DNA of 64,000 nt, taken from NCBI RefSeq assembly GCF_014836615.1, contig NZ_JACSQN010000007.1, positions 152,342 to 216,341 on the forward strand, in the 5' to 3' direction. The stretch comes from Sporosarcina quadrami (GTDB lineage Bacteria > Bacillota > Bacilli > Bacillales_A > Planococcaceae). Numbering within the stretch: the first letter of the stretch is position 1; the number at the start of each line of letters is the position of its first letter. Below the pieces are notes generated by a model. The model was not told where the DNA came from. It saw only the letters and a program-made list of their open reading frames with translations, and did no database searches. Shown here piece after piece: positions 51,782 to 60,931 of this stretch. Both the position numbers and the translations under genes were made by a program.

Positions 51782-53581
51782 TCACGCTGCCGGTTGTCCA
51801 GATTTGCCGAACTTCCGCAAACCTGCACCACTAATCAGCAACAGCACAGCAAGCACAGCCAAACGTTTTCCGTCAAAGATCCCACCTGTTTGTGGCAATG
51901 AACCTCTCGTTGGTTGGCTATTGATTGCTTCCTTTATGACAGAGGCCGATAGTACTCTTTTACCGCCATTTGTTGACGATTGATTTTTTCCTGGCATTGT
52001 CCCATCAACTGTTCCATTATCACGCTCACCTGAATCCGCATCCACTTCACCGTTGTCGGTTGCGGGAGGTGTTTCCGAACCGTCTCCCGGAACGACAGCT
52101 GTACCATCTTCATTGCTGTCGGGATTCATAGAACCGTTTTCATTACCGTCTGTTCCGCTTCCATTTCCAATGGATGAATCGTTTTCATCTCCAGGAACTG
52201 GAACGATTACTGCTGGTGGAACAGCATTTCCATCTTCATTTCCATTACCACCAGGAACAGGTACAATTACTGTCGGCGGAACCGTGTTACCATCATCTGG
52301 AACAGGCTCGATGACTGTTGGTGGAACGGTATTTCCATCTTCATTGCCATCATCGTCGCCAGGGACAGGAACGATTACTGTCGGTGGAACCGTGTTGCCG
52401 TCATCGCCGTCCCCTCCTCCAGTAGAAGGAGGAGTTACAGCTCCTATTGGATAGAGCTCTTCTGTCTTTACAATATCGACAGTGATTGGGTCGATTCCAG
52501 TGAGCCCTAGGTTCGTACCCACGACACCGTTTGTCACTAACAGACCGTCTTCTGTCATCTCACCGTTTTTGTACAAAACATCCACATTCGTATCCTCAAT
52601 CAAATCACCGTCTACGCCTACTTGGACTAAACCTGAACTGAATGACAAACTTTCTTCGTCCACGTTCACATGTTTGTCCAGCACACCTACATGCGTTTCA
52701 CCTAGCAAAGGCAAATCGGAAGCGTTCACGTCTACAAGACCGCCGTCAAATGACATCGAATCTTCATCTGTCTGTGATTGTGCTGAACCGACATCGACTT
52801 GAACATCTTCAGTCAAGTCCGACGCCAATCCGACAGATGCTATGGACGATTTAGACAGTTTCGTTCCATCCATTTTAGATTCACTGCGTTTAAGGACAGG
52901 AACATCCGCTTCGTCGACAATTCCATCCAAAATGCCGCCACCGATTGATACATCAGCTACAGCATTACTGTTTTCATCGCCATCTGCATCAATGGTTTTG
53001 TCTGCAGCCAGTACTTGTACAGACGTGTCTTCAAGCAGATTTCCGTCGATATCCACTTGTGCCAAACCGGAAGATACAGTTTGACTTTCTCCGTCTTTCG
53101 CATGCTTGTCGATGACGCCTACATGCGTTTCGCCAAGAAGCGGCAGATCTTCCGCGTTCACTTCGACAAGTCCGCCGTCGTATGCATGATCTTTTTCGTC
53201 AGCAACTCCAACATCCACCGTTACATCATTTGTGATGGAAGACTTCACTTCGACAGTAGCGAGCGACTCTTTTGTACCGCCTTCTGTCGTTTCACTTTTT
53301 GTACCTACATCCACATTCACTTCATCCAAAATACCGTCATTCACTTCAACTGAGATGAGCGATTGATTCTCTTCATCAGTTTTCGTTGAAGGGATGGACA
53401 CTTTTACCTCTCCAAGAATCGGTAATTTCGGAAGATTGATGTCGACAAGTTTTGAGTCCACCAGTACCTCCTTCGATGTATCGGGCTCTGCAGCCGTTGC
53501 AACCGAATTCGTCATGCCAAATGCCAAAGCGATGCCAAGTGATAGTGTACCGAATGTTCTCCATGTATTTTTCATTTTCAA
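51782..53581 (-). CDS. LPXTG-anchored repetitive surface protein
   Basis: Large wall-anchored protein, 599 residues. Seen: signal peptide ending ATA near residue 30, several repeats of about 55-110 residues with recurring GGLVDVNASDLPLLGETHVG and VQVDVGSA-type stretches (about 40-380), a Gly/Asp/Pro-rich region with repeated TVPPTVIVPVPG (about 390-490), a spacer, and the sorting signal LPQTG, hydrophobic segment and RKFGKSGQ. Beta-rich repeats plus a proline-rich stalk are typical of surface fibres; ligand unknown. In an operon with a second secreted protein upstream and a sortase downstream. Confidence 0.88.
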   Translation of the reverse strand: MKMKNTWRTFGTLSLGIALAFGMTNSVATAAEPDTSKEVLVDSKLVDINLPKLPILGEVKVSIPSTKTDEENQSLISVEVNDGILDEVNVDVGTKSETTEGGTKESLATVEVKSSITNDVTVDVGVADEKDHAYDGGLVEVNAEDLPLLGETHVGVIDKHAKDGESQTVSSGLAQVDIDGNLLEDTSVQVLAADKTIDADGDENSNAVADVSIGGGILDGIVDEADVPVLKRSESKMDGTKLSKSSIASVGLASDLTEDVQVDVGSAQSQTDEDSMSFDGGLVDVNASDLPLLGETHVGVLDKHVNVDEESLSFSSGLVQVGVDGDLIEDTNVDVLYKNGEMTEDGLLVTNGVVGTNLGLTGIDPITVDIVKTEELYPIGAVTPPSTGGGDGDDGNTVPPTVIVPVPGDDDGNEDGNTVPPTVIEPVPDDGNTVPPTVIVPVPGGNGNEDGNAVPPAVIVPVPGDENDSSIGNGSGTDGNENGSMNPDSNEDGTAVVPGDGSETPPATDNGEVDADSGERDNGTVDGTMPGKNQSSTNGGKRVLSASVIKEAINSQPTRGSLPQTGGIFDGKRLAVLAVLLLISGAGLRKFGKSGQPAA

Positions 53582-53597
53582 CTCTCTCCTTTTTTAC

Positions 53598-54872
53598 TTA
53601 GTTTTGAATACTAATTTGTAAAAAAGGAGTTAGTTGGGGCGGTTGCCCGGGTGGTGCATGAGTCCATTGGTTCCTCATAATTTCACTCAAAAGGATCCAC
53701 TGTCTGCCTTCTAGCAACACTTGCATATCTAGCCAATTGACGATGCCATTGAAAAAATCCGCAACTCCGGTATGCGCTACAGATACTGAACTGACAGATG
53801 TTGTAGCTGTTGTTATCGTCACCGGATTACTATTCCACAAAGATTGCTTATTAGGCGGTATAGCCGGCGATTCAGGTTTGACTGGAGTTGCTTGTTTCAT
53901 TGTCTTATCAAGTGTTTCAATGGTCTTGATCTCTCCGTTAACTGTTTTAGTTTGAGACTTACTTTTATTGGGTATTTCTGCTATAGCTTCCTCTGCAAAC
54001 GGTTTTGTTTCCTGTTCAAAGGTTTCCGGTTGTGCAGTAGGTTGCAAAGTAATATCAGTAGCCGATTCTGTTACTTCAGGTTTAGTCTGTTCAACCGGTT
54101 CCGACACCGTTGTATCGACTGCCTGAAGTGCTGAATCAACTTCTGCATTGTCGGTGAATTCATTCTTTTCATTTACACGTTCCGGTGTTTTTGATACAGC
54201 TGGTTTCTGGATTGCCTCCGGTTTGGAAGGCTCAATTACCTCCGAGATTTCCGGGTTACGTTCTGGCTTAATTGGTTTGACGATTTCTTCAACAACGACA
54301 GGAAGCTCTTTAACCGGCTTAGTTACTTCCTCAACAACAACGGGAAGTTCATTTACCGTTTCGACCGTCTTGTCTACCGTTTTATCCACCGTGCCAGTCA
54401 CCGTTTGCGCAGTTTTATCGACAACTTTTCCGACCTCATCGACAACTGGTGTCACAACAGGCAGTTCAGGTAGTTCTTCCGTTACACCGATTACTTCAGA
54501 CGTTACAGTGTCGACGGTCTTTGTCGTGTTTTTCAGCACTGGTTCGACGTTTTCCACTGTTTTCCCGACATGCTTCACCGTTTTATCGACAATCTTTGAA
54601 ACTGGCTTTTTCTCCTCAAGATCGGTGAGTGTTTCAACGGTTTCTTTCGTCAAAGAAACAGTATCTTCCACCGTCTTATCTACGCCTTCAACTACTGAGC
54701 CAACTACATCGCCGACTGCATTCACGGTTTCATTAACAGTCGATTCTACTTGTTGCAGCAAACCACCTAGTAATCCACGGCGTTGCTTACCATTCTCCTC
54801 TGCTTGCACAGTTTTCGTCGAAACAAGCAACAAACAACATAAAGCTGTAATTGTTATGACTATTCTCTTCAA
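53598..54872 (-). CDS. Secreted low-complexity Val/Thr/Lys/Pro-rich protein
   Basis: First gene of the sortase operon, 424 residues. Start is TTG 54872, set by GGAGGAGGTGACTC upstream. Seen: signal peptide ending VQA near residue 23, then a long stretch of degenerate 7-11-residue repeats such as DKTVDKTVETVNELPVVVEE (about 30-215), a disordered P/E/T region, and a distinct C-terminal 60 residues with ADFFNGIVNWLDMQVLLEGR and a hydrophobic, Gln/Pro-rich end. No sortase signal. It may be a partner or scaffold of the LPQTG protein; no family was recognised. Confidence 0.78.
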   Translation of the reverse strand: MKRIVITITALCCLLLVSTKTVQAEENGKQRRGLLGGLLQQVESTVNETVNAVGDVVGSVVEGVDKTVEDTVSLTKETVETLTDLEEKKPVSKIVDKTVKHVGKTVENVEPVLKNTTKTVDTVTSEVIGVTEELPELPVVTPVVDEVGKVVDKTAQTVTGTVDKTVDKTVETVNELPVVVEEVTKPVKELPVVVEEIVKPIKPERNPEISEVIEPSKPEAIQKPAVSKTPERVNEKNEFTDNAEVDSALQAVDTTVSEPVEQTKPEVTESATDITLQPTAQPETFEQETKPFAEEAIAEIPNKSKSQTKTVNGEIKTIETLDKTMKQATPVKPESPAIPPNKQSLWNSNPVTITTATTSVSSVSVAHTGVADFFNGIVNWLDMQVLLEGRQWILLSEIMRNQWTHAPPGQPPQLTPFLQISIQN

Positions 54873-55143
54873 GTTTGAGTCACCTCCTCCCTGAATAGAT
54901 TGAAAAATCATACTCATTAACTACATTATTTCATTACCCTTTATTGTTAATCTAAACCATGTAAATTAGAAATTTCATAGACTCAATTCATCCCCTAACG
55001 TAATAGAATAAAGTGTGTTCAGGTGTTTATTTTTTTTATGACATATGTCTCGTTTTTATTTTGATTCCCCTCTATATAATTAGTAATATTTGCCGATACA
55101 TTTAGGTAGATAGAGATTTTTACATAGTGAGAGGGGTTTAGGA

Positions 55144-56829
55144 ATGACAATAGGTAAAAAGATTTACGGTAGCTTTATTCTTATGATTGGTTTGCTACTG
55201 ATGTTTGCAGTTTATAGCTTTTCAGAAGTAATGAATGTAACAAATAGCTACGATGAAATGCTCAAGCAAAATGTACAGCAAATGCAACGTGCTGAAACAA
55301 TACAAAAAGAGATGGCGATGCAAGGCATGCTTTTACGTGCTTACGTAACTGAACGCGAAGATTTTACACTTAACCTTTTTAAAGAGCATCAAGTTCTTTT
55401 GAAAGAAGCTGTAGAAGCACTCCGCACTTCATCCACAAACGCAGAGGTAACTAGTTTACTTGATGAAATTGATGGACATATCATTGCATTCGATGAAGGC
55501 GCAACAGCAGTTATCGACAGCGTTAAAAGCAATCGTTCCACTAATACTGATAAATTGGTGAATGATGTCGTGCGAGAACCAAGCATTGGTATCGAAACGG
55601 TAGGATCGCAAATTCTAGAAATCGAACGAACTAATATGTTCCAAAAGTATGGTGAGATTGCTGAAACCGTTTCAGTAGCAAAAGAAGGAATGATCGTGTC
55701 CATTATTGTAGATACAATACTAGCTTTAATACTTGCTACCCTTATTAAACGTTCCATTTCAAATCCAATCCGGAAACTCGTTTCAAATGTAACAGTCGTT
55801 GCGGATGGAGATTTGACGCAAGAAGATATTACAGTAAAATCTAAAGACGAAATTAGAGACCTTGCAACAGCATTTAATCGAATGAAACTGAATTTACGAT
55901 CGTTAATTGGCAGCATCAATGAGAATGCATTACACGTTACAGCTTCAGCAGAGGAATTATCCGCGAGCACAGAAGAAGTAACACGATCTTCTCAAGACAT
56001 GACAAATAGCATGGAAATGGTTTCTGCAGGTGCGCAAACTTCCGCTGCTTCTGCTAGAGAAAGTTCAATGGCAATGGAAGAAACGGCTATTGGCGTTCAC
56101 CGTATTGCAGAGTCCGCTCAAGCTTTGAACGAAAGTGCAACGACGACAGAGAATTTGGCACGCGAACGGGGAGAAGCCGTGAAGCACGCTAATGAGCAGA
56201 TGGCCGTCATCTACGACTCCTCCAATCTTACGAGCCAACTTATCAAGCGGTTGAGCAAGCAGACGGAAGAAATTGAGAACATCACGAAAGTCATCACAGA
56301 TATAACAGAACAAACAAATCTTCTTGCACTTAACGCGGCAATTGAAGCAGCGCGCGCTGGAGAACACGGTAAAGGATTCGCTGTCGTCGCTGACGAAGTA
56401 CGGAAGTTGGCTGAGCAATCGAAGTCATCCGCCAACCAAATCGTCACTTTAACTGCCGGCATCCAAGAAGATACGAAAAACGTTGAAAACGCCGTATCCG
56501 ACAGCTTGAAAAATGTCGAAGAAGGTGTCAAAGTAATTGACGAAGCAGGAGACGCCTTCACTTCAATCATCGAAGCAATCCATGCAATGGGTTCTCAAAT
56601 CGAAGACATCTCCGCCGCCACTGAACAAATCTCAGCAAGCGCCGAAGAAGTTTCAGCTTCAATTCAGGAAATCGCAACACAAGCTAACGAAGCCTCCGGT
56701 AAAACTGAACAAAACGCAAGCGCCGTTCAGAATCAGATGGCAACAATCGAAGAGATTAACAGCGTCGCACACGATTTAAGTAAGCAAGCAATGAACTTGC
56801 AAGAAACGATACAGGAATTCAAGGTGTAA
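55144..56829 (+). CDS. Methyl-accepting chemotaxis protein
   Basis: Transmembrane chemoreceptor of 561 residues. Seen: N-terminal helix (about 8-28), a four-helix-bundle sensor domain (about 30-180), second membrane helix (about 182-202), HAMP (about 203-256, [20 protein letters not shown]), and the signalling domain with its hairpin tip [20 protein letters not shown] and [18 protein letters not shown] near residue 400. Ligand unknown. ATG follows GAGAGGGG; monocistronic with its own terminator. Confidence 0.95.
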   Translation: MTIGKKIYGSFILMIGLLLMFAVYSFSEVMNVTNSYDEMLKQNVQQMQRAETIQKEMAMQGMLLRAYVTEREDFTLNLFKEHQVLLKEAVEALRTSSTNAEVTSLLDEIDGHIIAFDEGATAVIDSVKSNRSTNTDKLVNDVVREPSIGIETVGSQILEIERTNMFQKYGEIAETVSVAKEGMIVSIIVDTILALILATLIKRSISNPIRKLVSNVTVVADGDLTQEDITVKSKDEIRDLATAFNRMKLNLRSLIGSINENALHVTASAEELSASTEEVTRSSQDMTNSMEMVSAGAQTSAASARESSMAMEETAIGVHRIAESAQALNESATTTENLARERGEAVKHANEQMAVIYDSSNLTSQLIKRLSKQTEEIENITKVITDITEQTNLLALNAAIEAARAGEHGKGFAVVADEVRKLAEQSKSSANQIVTLTAGIQEDTKNVENAVSDSLKNVEEGVKVIDEAGDAFTSIIEAIHAMGSQIEDISAATEQISASAEEVSASIQEIATQANEASGKTEQNASAVQNQMATIEEINSVAHDLSKQAMNLQETIQEFKV

Positions 56830-56841
56830 CTACAAAAACTA

Positions 56842-56892
56842 AACAGCCAAGCATCCGAACTTCAGATTGAACCGGGCTTGGCTGTTTTTTTA
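56842..56892 (+). terminator. Terminator of the chemoreceptor gene
   Basis: Arms AACAGCCAAGC / GCTTGGCTGTT and a run of seven T. Confidence 0.88.
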
Positions 56893-57048
56893 TGGGGAGA
56901 TTGTGGGTGCGGCTTAGCTAGACCGCGCGTATCGAAACGTAACCAAGATAGGAAAGCACGGGACTTGCTCATGATCCGACGAAACACTCAATTCGCCGTT
57001 TTCATTGTCCTCTCATCGGGAAAAGAAGTGCAAAGGACGTGATGTGAA

Positions 57049-57495
57049 ATGGCATTCGACTACAATCTCGACTATAAGAACCTCAACTTGCGCAAACAAC
57101 CTGAATTATACAGAGTTGGCAAAGGAGAACAAGGCGTTCTACTCGTCGAACCATACAAAGGTGAAATCCTCCCCTATTGGCGATTCAAGACACCTGAGAT
57201 CGCCAAGGAATCCGCCGAGAAAATCTATGAACTGTTCGAGGAATACAGAAATGCTGATGACTTTGTCGGCATGGATATGGCACGAAAATTCATCCAGATG
57301 GGGTACACACGCGCTCGTAGATACACGAATTACAAAGGTGGACGAAAGTATAATGAAGACGGCTCTATAAAAGAGCGGCAAATTGATGAAGAAAAGGCTG
57401 AGTCTGCGAGGATTTTTAAAGTATATTGGGACAGGATCAGGGAAGATGAGGATTATTTGAAGAGGAAGAAGGTGCATCAGAAGGAGTTGGGGTGA
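57049..57495 (+). CDS. DUF4385 family protein
   Basis: Cytoplasmic protein of 148 residues, highly charged, with no membrane segment. Seen: FDYNLDYKNLNLRKQPELYR, VGKGEQGVLLVEPYKGEILP and MDMARKFIQMGYTRARRYTN, which I recognise as the conserved stretches of DUF4385. Function unknown. The ribosome site is modest (AAAGGACG, 10 nt upstream). The preceding 150 bp, from the chemoreceptor terminator on, show no recognised element. Confidence 0.8.
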   Translation: MAFDYNLDYKNLNLRKQPELYRVGKGEQGVLLVEPYKGEILPYWRFKTPEIAKESAEKIYELFEEYRNADDFVGMDMARKFIQMGYTRARRYTNYKGGRKYNEDGSIKERQIDEEKAESARIFKVYWDRIREDEDYLKRKKVHQKELG

Positions 57496-57570
57496 TGGGT
57501 GGTTATTACACTTGGAAATTATTTGGATGGGATATATGAAGAGCGAAAGGAATACAATTTCATTATATAA

Positions 57571-57597
57571 AAAACGTCCGTTGAAGGACGTTTTTTA
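57571..57597. terminator. Bidirectional terminator
   Basis: Stem AAAACGTCC / GGACGTTTT with loop GTTGAA and T-runs on both strands. On the minus strand it lies just past the stop of the 44-residue pro-peptide gene. Confidence 0.85.
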
Positions 57598-57602
57598 GGA
57601 CA

Positions 57603-57737
57603 TTATTTTGCTAGAGAGATAGAAAACGTTCTCATGATTTTCGGTAGCTCATCTTTAGAATTAGCCAATGCTCTGTCTTGTGTAGAAAAAGAAACCAATA
57701 AAGCTAAAATGAATACTACTGATAAAAGTTTTTTCAT
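57603..57737 (-). CDS. Secreted signalling pro-peptide (Phr/NprX-like), 44 residues
   Basis: Short gene whose ATG shares one base with the receptor stop codon (TAATG), with GGGAGGA 8-13 nt upstream inside the receptor gene. The product has a textbook signal peptide (MKKLLSVVFILALLVSFS) with an ALA cleavage site, leaving NSKDELPKIMRTFSISLAK. The coupling to an HTH-TPR gene and the small exported product match RRNPP quorum-sensing cassettes. The active fragment would be a 5-10 residue piece of the tail. A terminator follows within 10 nt, so receptor and peptide form a closed two-gene unit. Signalling activity is inferred. Confidence 0.78.
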   Translation of the reverse strand: MKKLLSVVFILALLVSFSTQDRALANSKDELPKIMRTFSISLAK

Positions 57738-59038
57738 TACATGTCCTCCCATTCCGTTATGTTCTTATAAATATTACCATAATTGTGTGCTTCTTCATAT
57801 AGTAAAGCGGATAACTTATATTTATTCATACTAAAATACCATTTTCCAAATGCAATGCAATATTTTGAAACAAGTTGATAATTCTGTTTTTCTTTAAAAT
57901 AAGCTATAGCGGTTTTGGCAATTTTTTCATCTAAACCTTGCTCACTGTTTAATGATTGTAAGAAGGTAAGTTCATGGAAGTATGAGGCAAGGCTTTCGTC
58001 TTTAAGATTTTTATACAACTGTATACCTTTATCACACCATTCAAGAACACGTTCGTGGTCTTTTACCTTAGAATGAACCATTGCTATACATAACATCGTA
58101 AGAAGCTGTTCCTTTTTAGACTCGTACTTGTCATTAAGACTTTCATTGAAAAACTTTATTGCTTTTTGATTTTCTCCCATGAAACTGTACAACGAGCCTA
58201 TATTGTGTAAAATGATGCCCATATTTTGACTCAGTCTAAATTCTTCACAGATTTGCTTAGCTTTAAGATAAGATTCCAATGCAGCTTCGTAATTCGTAGA
58301 CTGTTTCTGATTCACTCCCATTATAATATAACAATCCATGACCCTCTTCATTTGAAACTGCCCACTAAAGTAACTTAGCGCTTTCCTAACGTGTTCTATC
58401 GAATGAAGTGTACGATCATCAGCGGCATAGGCAACACCTAACATATAATGAAATTCAGCAATTTCCCACTCATCTACCCCCAAGTCTTCGAGTAGTAAGT
58501 AAGCCGTCTCAAAAGATTCAATTGACTTCACTGAGAAATTAGATACATAAAAAAACAACCCTTTATTCACATTAAACAAATACACCTGGAATTCATCAAA
58601 GTAGTCTGCGAGCTCTTCCAACGCATCTAATTCTTTTCTCCGTTCCTCCAAATCCCCACCTACTATTAACCGGAAGCGAAATATAATGAGTAAATACGTA
58701 TAGTAAACTGAGTCATCGTAAGAAAGTGCATTTTCCTCAATAAGGATATGTAACTGTTGCTCTGTATAGGCTTTATCCCTTTTTACAATGACATTGCGAT
58801 AACTGTCCATCATTGTCTTGTAGAATCGCTCTTCATTTCCTTGAGCAGCGGGGCTATTAAAACTTTCAGGATCCATACCGAGTCGCAGCAAAAGGAGTTC
58901 AGCAACATCTTCACTGGGGGCAATTAAATTCCGTTCAATCTTAGATAAATAAGAAGGAGTACAGATTCCTTTTGCCAGAACAATTTGTTTCATATCTTGC
59001 CGGACCCGTTCTGCCCGAATGACATGTCCTATTTTCAT
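57737..59038 (-). CDS. RRNPP-type receptor/regulator with HTH and TPR repeats, second copy
   Basis: Probable peptide-responsive transcription factor, 433 residues. Seen: N-terminal XRE-type HTH (about 3-60; IGHVIRAERVRQDMKQIVLA, then SYLSKIERNLIAPSEDVAEL) and an array of TPR helix pairs (FHYMLGVAYAADDRTLHSIE, LHNIGSLYSFMGENQKAIKF). Start set at ATG 59038, 6 nt after GAGGGG, instead of the in-frame ATG 24 nt upstream. It resembles the receptor at 8.1 kb in size and plan but differs strongly in sequence, so the two are paralogues. Its divergent neighbour is a 49-residue ORF. Confidence 0.85.
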   Translation of the reverse strand: MKIGHVIRAERVRQDMKQIVLAKGICTPSYLSKIERNLIAPSEDVAELLLLRLGMDPESFNSPAAQGNEERFYKTMMDSYRNVIVKRDKAYTEQQLHILIEENALSYDDSVYYTYLLIIFRFRLIVGGDLEERRKELDALEELADYFDEFQVYLFNVNKGLFFYVSNFSVKSIESFETAYLLLEDLGVDEWEIAEFHYMLGVAYAADDRTLHSIEHVRKALSYFSGQFQMKRVMDCYIIMGVNQKQSTNYEAALESYLKAKQICEEFRLSQNMGIILHNIGSLYSFMGENQKAIKFFNESLNDKYESKKEQLLTMLCIAMVHSKVKDHERVLEWCDKGIQLYKNLKDESLASYFHELTFLQSLNSEQGLDEKIAKTAIAYFKEKQNYQLVSKYCIAFGKWYFSMNKYKLSALLYEEAHNYGNIYKNITEWEDM

Positions 59039-59283
59039 TGACAACCCCTCTTCCTCTATCATAAGACATAGTTAATATTAATCATACCACTAATCGTTGG
59101 GAAATTTAATTCAAAACCTATCAATATTTTAGCCTTTTTTAAAAAAATGTCCCAACTTAGACTTTTCCTCTATGCTAATGAAACATGCTATACTTTAAAC
59201 AAGGAACGAAAGTAGTATTAATAAAACATTAAACACAAATACAAATGAACTACTATAAACACACAGAAAGGATTTGTCTAAAC

Positions 59284-59433
59284 ATGCAACTTGAACAAAC
59301 TCCCCTTGAAATTAAAGACGTCGAAATCCTCATGATGAAAAATGAATTAATGAAATTCGTTCAGAGGATGCAAGCTGAAGGTTTCTTAACGACAGTTGAT
59401 ATTGAAGAAGTAATGACAATTCCCGAGACTTAA
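59284..59433 (+). CDS. Small acidic protein, possible target of the divergent receptor
   Basis: A 49-residue reading frame (longer form of 62 from 59245 lacks a ribosome site). AAAGGA lies 11 nt upstream and a -10-like TATACT at 59189-59194. The protein is acidic and helical in character (LEIKDVEILMMKNELMKFVQ), without signal peptide or membrane helix. No family was recognised. It diverges from the second HTH-TPR receptor gene and ends 9 bp before a repeat element. Possibly a small regulator or effector, possibly not translated. Confidence 0.45.
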   Translation: MQLEQTPLEIKDVEILMMKNELMKFVQRMQAEGFLTTVDIEEVMTIPET

Positions 59434-59442
59434 TATCTGGAA

Positions 59443-59589
59443 GGTACCTGTGCATGGAACATTTATGACAATTCGAAAATCCGTATTATTATACACATCT
59501 CCAACATAGAAAACTCGATAACATCATTTCTTCTCCTCTTTTTTATGCAATTGTAGTGTATTGTCAGAATCCTCTCTTGCACAGGTACC
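59443..59589. mobile_element. 147-bp MITE-like element, copy 1
   Basis: Bounded by perfect 12-bp inverted ends GGTACCTGTGCA / TGCACAGGTACC. Conserved with copy 2 at both ends (ACATTTATGAC near the left, ATGCAATTGTAGTGTATT near the right) but not in the middle. No ORF. Size and ends suggest a non-autonomous element, mobilised in trans. Confidence 0.8.
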
Positions 59590-59602
59590 CAAACAATTCG
59601 TG

Positions 59603-59631
59603 TTGACAGGGTTGGGGTTATAGGGTAAAGT
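59603..59631 (+). promoter_or_regulatory. Promoter of the queF operon
   Basis: Consensus -35 TTGACA (59603-59608), 17-bp spacer, -10 TAAAGT (59626-59631). It starts 14 bp after the MITE-like element and feeds the preQ1 riboswitch. Confidence 0.75.
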
Positions 59632-59658
59632 CATACACGAAATGTATAACCCTGTTCG

Positions 59659-59692
59659 GGAGAGGTTCATAGCGACCCTCTATAAAAAACTA
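59659..59692 (+). ncRNA. preQ1 class I riboswitch aptamer
   Basis: AGAGG (59661-59665) pairs with CCTCT (59677-59681) around a TTCATAGCGAC loop, followed by the A-rich tail ATAAAAAACTA (59682-59692) that forms the H-type pseudoknot. This is nearly identical in layout to the Bacillus subtilis queC leader aptamer. It precedes queF and a queuosine-precursor transporter gene, both preQ1-related, so the family call is firm. Confidence 0.95.
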
Positions 59693-59709
59693 TGGATGAC
59701 GGAAATTAC

Positions 59710-59740
59710 GCCATGTCCATTCGACATGGCTTTTATTTTT
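59710..59740 (+). terminator. Riboswitch terminator
   Basis: GCCATGTC / GACATGGC with a 5-nt loop, then TTTTATTTTT, 18 nt after the aptamer. Probable ligand-dependent intrinsic terminator. Confidence 0.85.
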
Positions 59741-59754
59741 CCAATTCTATGGCC

Positions 59755-59786
59755 CCTCCCTGACAAAAATTTCAGGGAGGTTTTTT
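59755..59786 (+). promoter_or_regulatory. Second leader hairpin burying the queF ribosome site
   Basis: CCTCCCTGA / TCAGGGAGG with an 8-nt loop followed by six T. The 3' arm contains GGGAGG, the ribosome site for the TTG start at 59789. It could be a second terminator, a translational lock, or both. Confidence 0.75.
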
Positions 59787-59788
59787 AT

Positions 59789-60286
59789 TTGGCTGGAAGA
59801 GATGAAAATACACTAAGCGACTTAACATTGCTAGGCAATCAAAAAACGAAATATGCGTATGAATATGATCCATCTATTTTGGAAGCAGTCGATAATGTCC
59901 ATACAGAACGGGATTTCTTTGTGAAATTTAATTGTCCAGAATTCACGTCACTATGCCCTATGACTGGCCAACCCGATTTTGCGACGATGTATATTAGTTT
60001 TGTGCCTGACATGAAACTTGTGGAGAGTAAGGCGTTGAAACTTTATTTGTTTAGCTTCAGGAATCATGGGGATTTTCATGAGGACTGCGTTAATATCATT
60101 ATGAATGACTTAATTGATTTGATTGCACCACGGTATATTGAAGTATGGGGGAAGTTTACGCCTCGTGGCGGGCTGTCTATCGATCCATATTGCAACTATG
60201 GTAAGCCGGGAACGAAATACGAAAAAATGGCGGAGCATCGTTTGATGAACCATGATATGTATCCAGAGAAGGTTGATAACCGATGA
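59789..60286 (+). CDS. queF: NADPH-dependent 7-cyano-7-deazaguanine reductase
   Basis: Reduces preQ0 to preQ1 in queuosine synthesis; cytoplasmic. 165 residues, the length of the Bacillus type I enzyme. Seen: [20 protein letters not shown] with the catalytic Cys that forms the thioimide, [14 protein letters not shown], the QueF motif [20 protein letters not shown] and [14 protein letters not shown]. Start is TTG 59789, 8 nt after GGGAGG; an open frame runs further upstream to 59642 only because it reads through the riboswitch. Overlaps the next gene by 4 nt. Confidence 0.95.
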   Translation: MAGRDENTLSDLTLLGNQKTKYAYEYDPSILEAVDNVHTERDFFVKFNCPEFTSLCPMTGQPDFATMYISFVPDMKLVESKALKLYLFSFRNHGDFHEDCVNIIMNDLIDLIAPRYIEVWGKFTPRGGLSIDPYCNYGKPGTKYEKMAEHRLMNHDMYPEKVDNR

Positions 60287-60924
60287 GATACTATTTAAGT
60301 GGTATTTTCGTAGGACTATTGATTTTATCTAATATTGTCGCGGTTAAACTAATGAGCATTGGCAGTTGGATAGTCATTCCCGCCGCCGCAATTATTTATG
60401 TTTGCACTTATCCTATTTTGGATGTACTTACTGAAGCCTACGGAAAAGATGTTGCAAGAAAGACCGTGCAGACAGGATTCATTGCACAACTGATGTCAAT
60501 CGTTTTCATTTGGATTGCTATCCATTTACCCGCAGCACCAATGTATGAGCACCAAGAAGCGTTTGAAACAATTTTCAATGCCGGTTTCCGTGTGACATTA
60601 GCGAGTCTTACCGCGTATGTAATTAGTCAAAATTTAGATGTCAGCATTTTTGATAGACTGAAAAGAAAGCATGGCACAAAGCAATTATGGGTGCGCAATA
60701 ATGCATCGACAATGGTAAGCCAATTGGTTGATACGACGATTTTCATTACAATCGCCTTTGCGGGTACGATGCCTGTTTCTGTCTTAATAGGCATGATTGT
60801 CAGTCAATATGTATTTAAGTTCGCAATCGCTATATTGGATACGCCAATTGTCTATTTACTCGTTGCATTATGTAGGAAGAATGAAACGAGGATATTAAAA
60901 ACAGACGAATTGCTTCAACAGTAA
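60283..60924 (+). CDS. Queuosine precursor transporter (YhhQ family)
   Basis: Membrane importer for preQ0/preQ1-type precursors, 213 residues with about six hydrophobic segments. Seen: [40 protein letters not shown] (the conserved D-x4-E-YG segment) and [20 protein letters not shown] (the QxxDT motif). Start overlaps queF by 4 nt (ATGA). Co-controlled by the preQ1 riboswitch. Confidence 0.9.
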   Translation: MRYYLSGIFVGLLILSNIVAVKLMSIGSWIVIPAAAIIYVCTYPILDVLTEAYGKDVARKTVQTGFIAQLMSIVFIWIAIHLPAAPMYEHQEAFETIFNAGFRVTLASLTAYVISQNLDVSIFDRLKRKHGTKQLWVRNNASTMVSQLVDTTIFITIAFAGTMPVSVLIGMIVSQYVFKFAIAILDTPIVYLLVALCRKNETRILKTDELLQQ

Positions 60925-60931
60925 TTGCGCG

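Noticed and set aside
56880..57048. Possible riboswitch or small RNA between the chemoreceptor and DUF4385 genes
   Set aside because: Only a short GCGG/CCGC pair is visible and no known aptamer motif could be matched.
59642..59788. 49-residue N-terminal extension of QueF
   Set aside because: The stretch encodes the preQ1 aptamer and two hairpins. The TTG at 59789 has the ribosome site and gives the normal family length.
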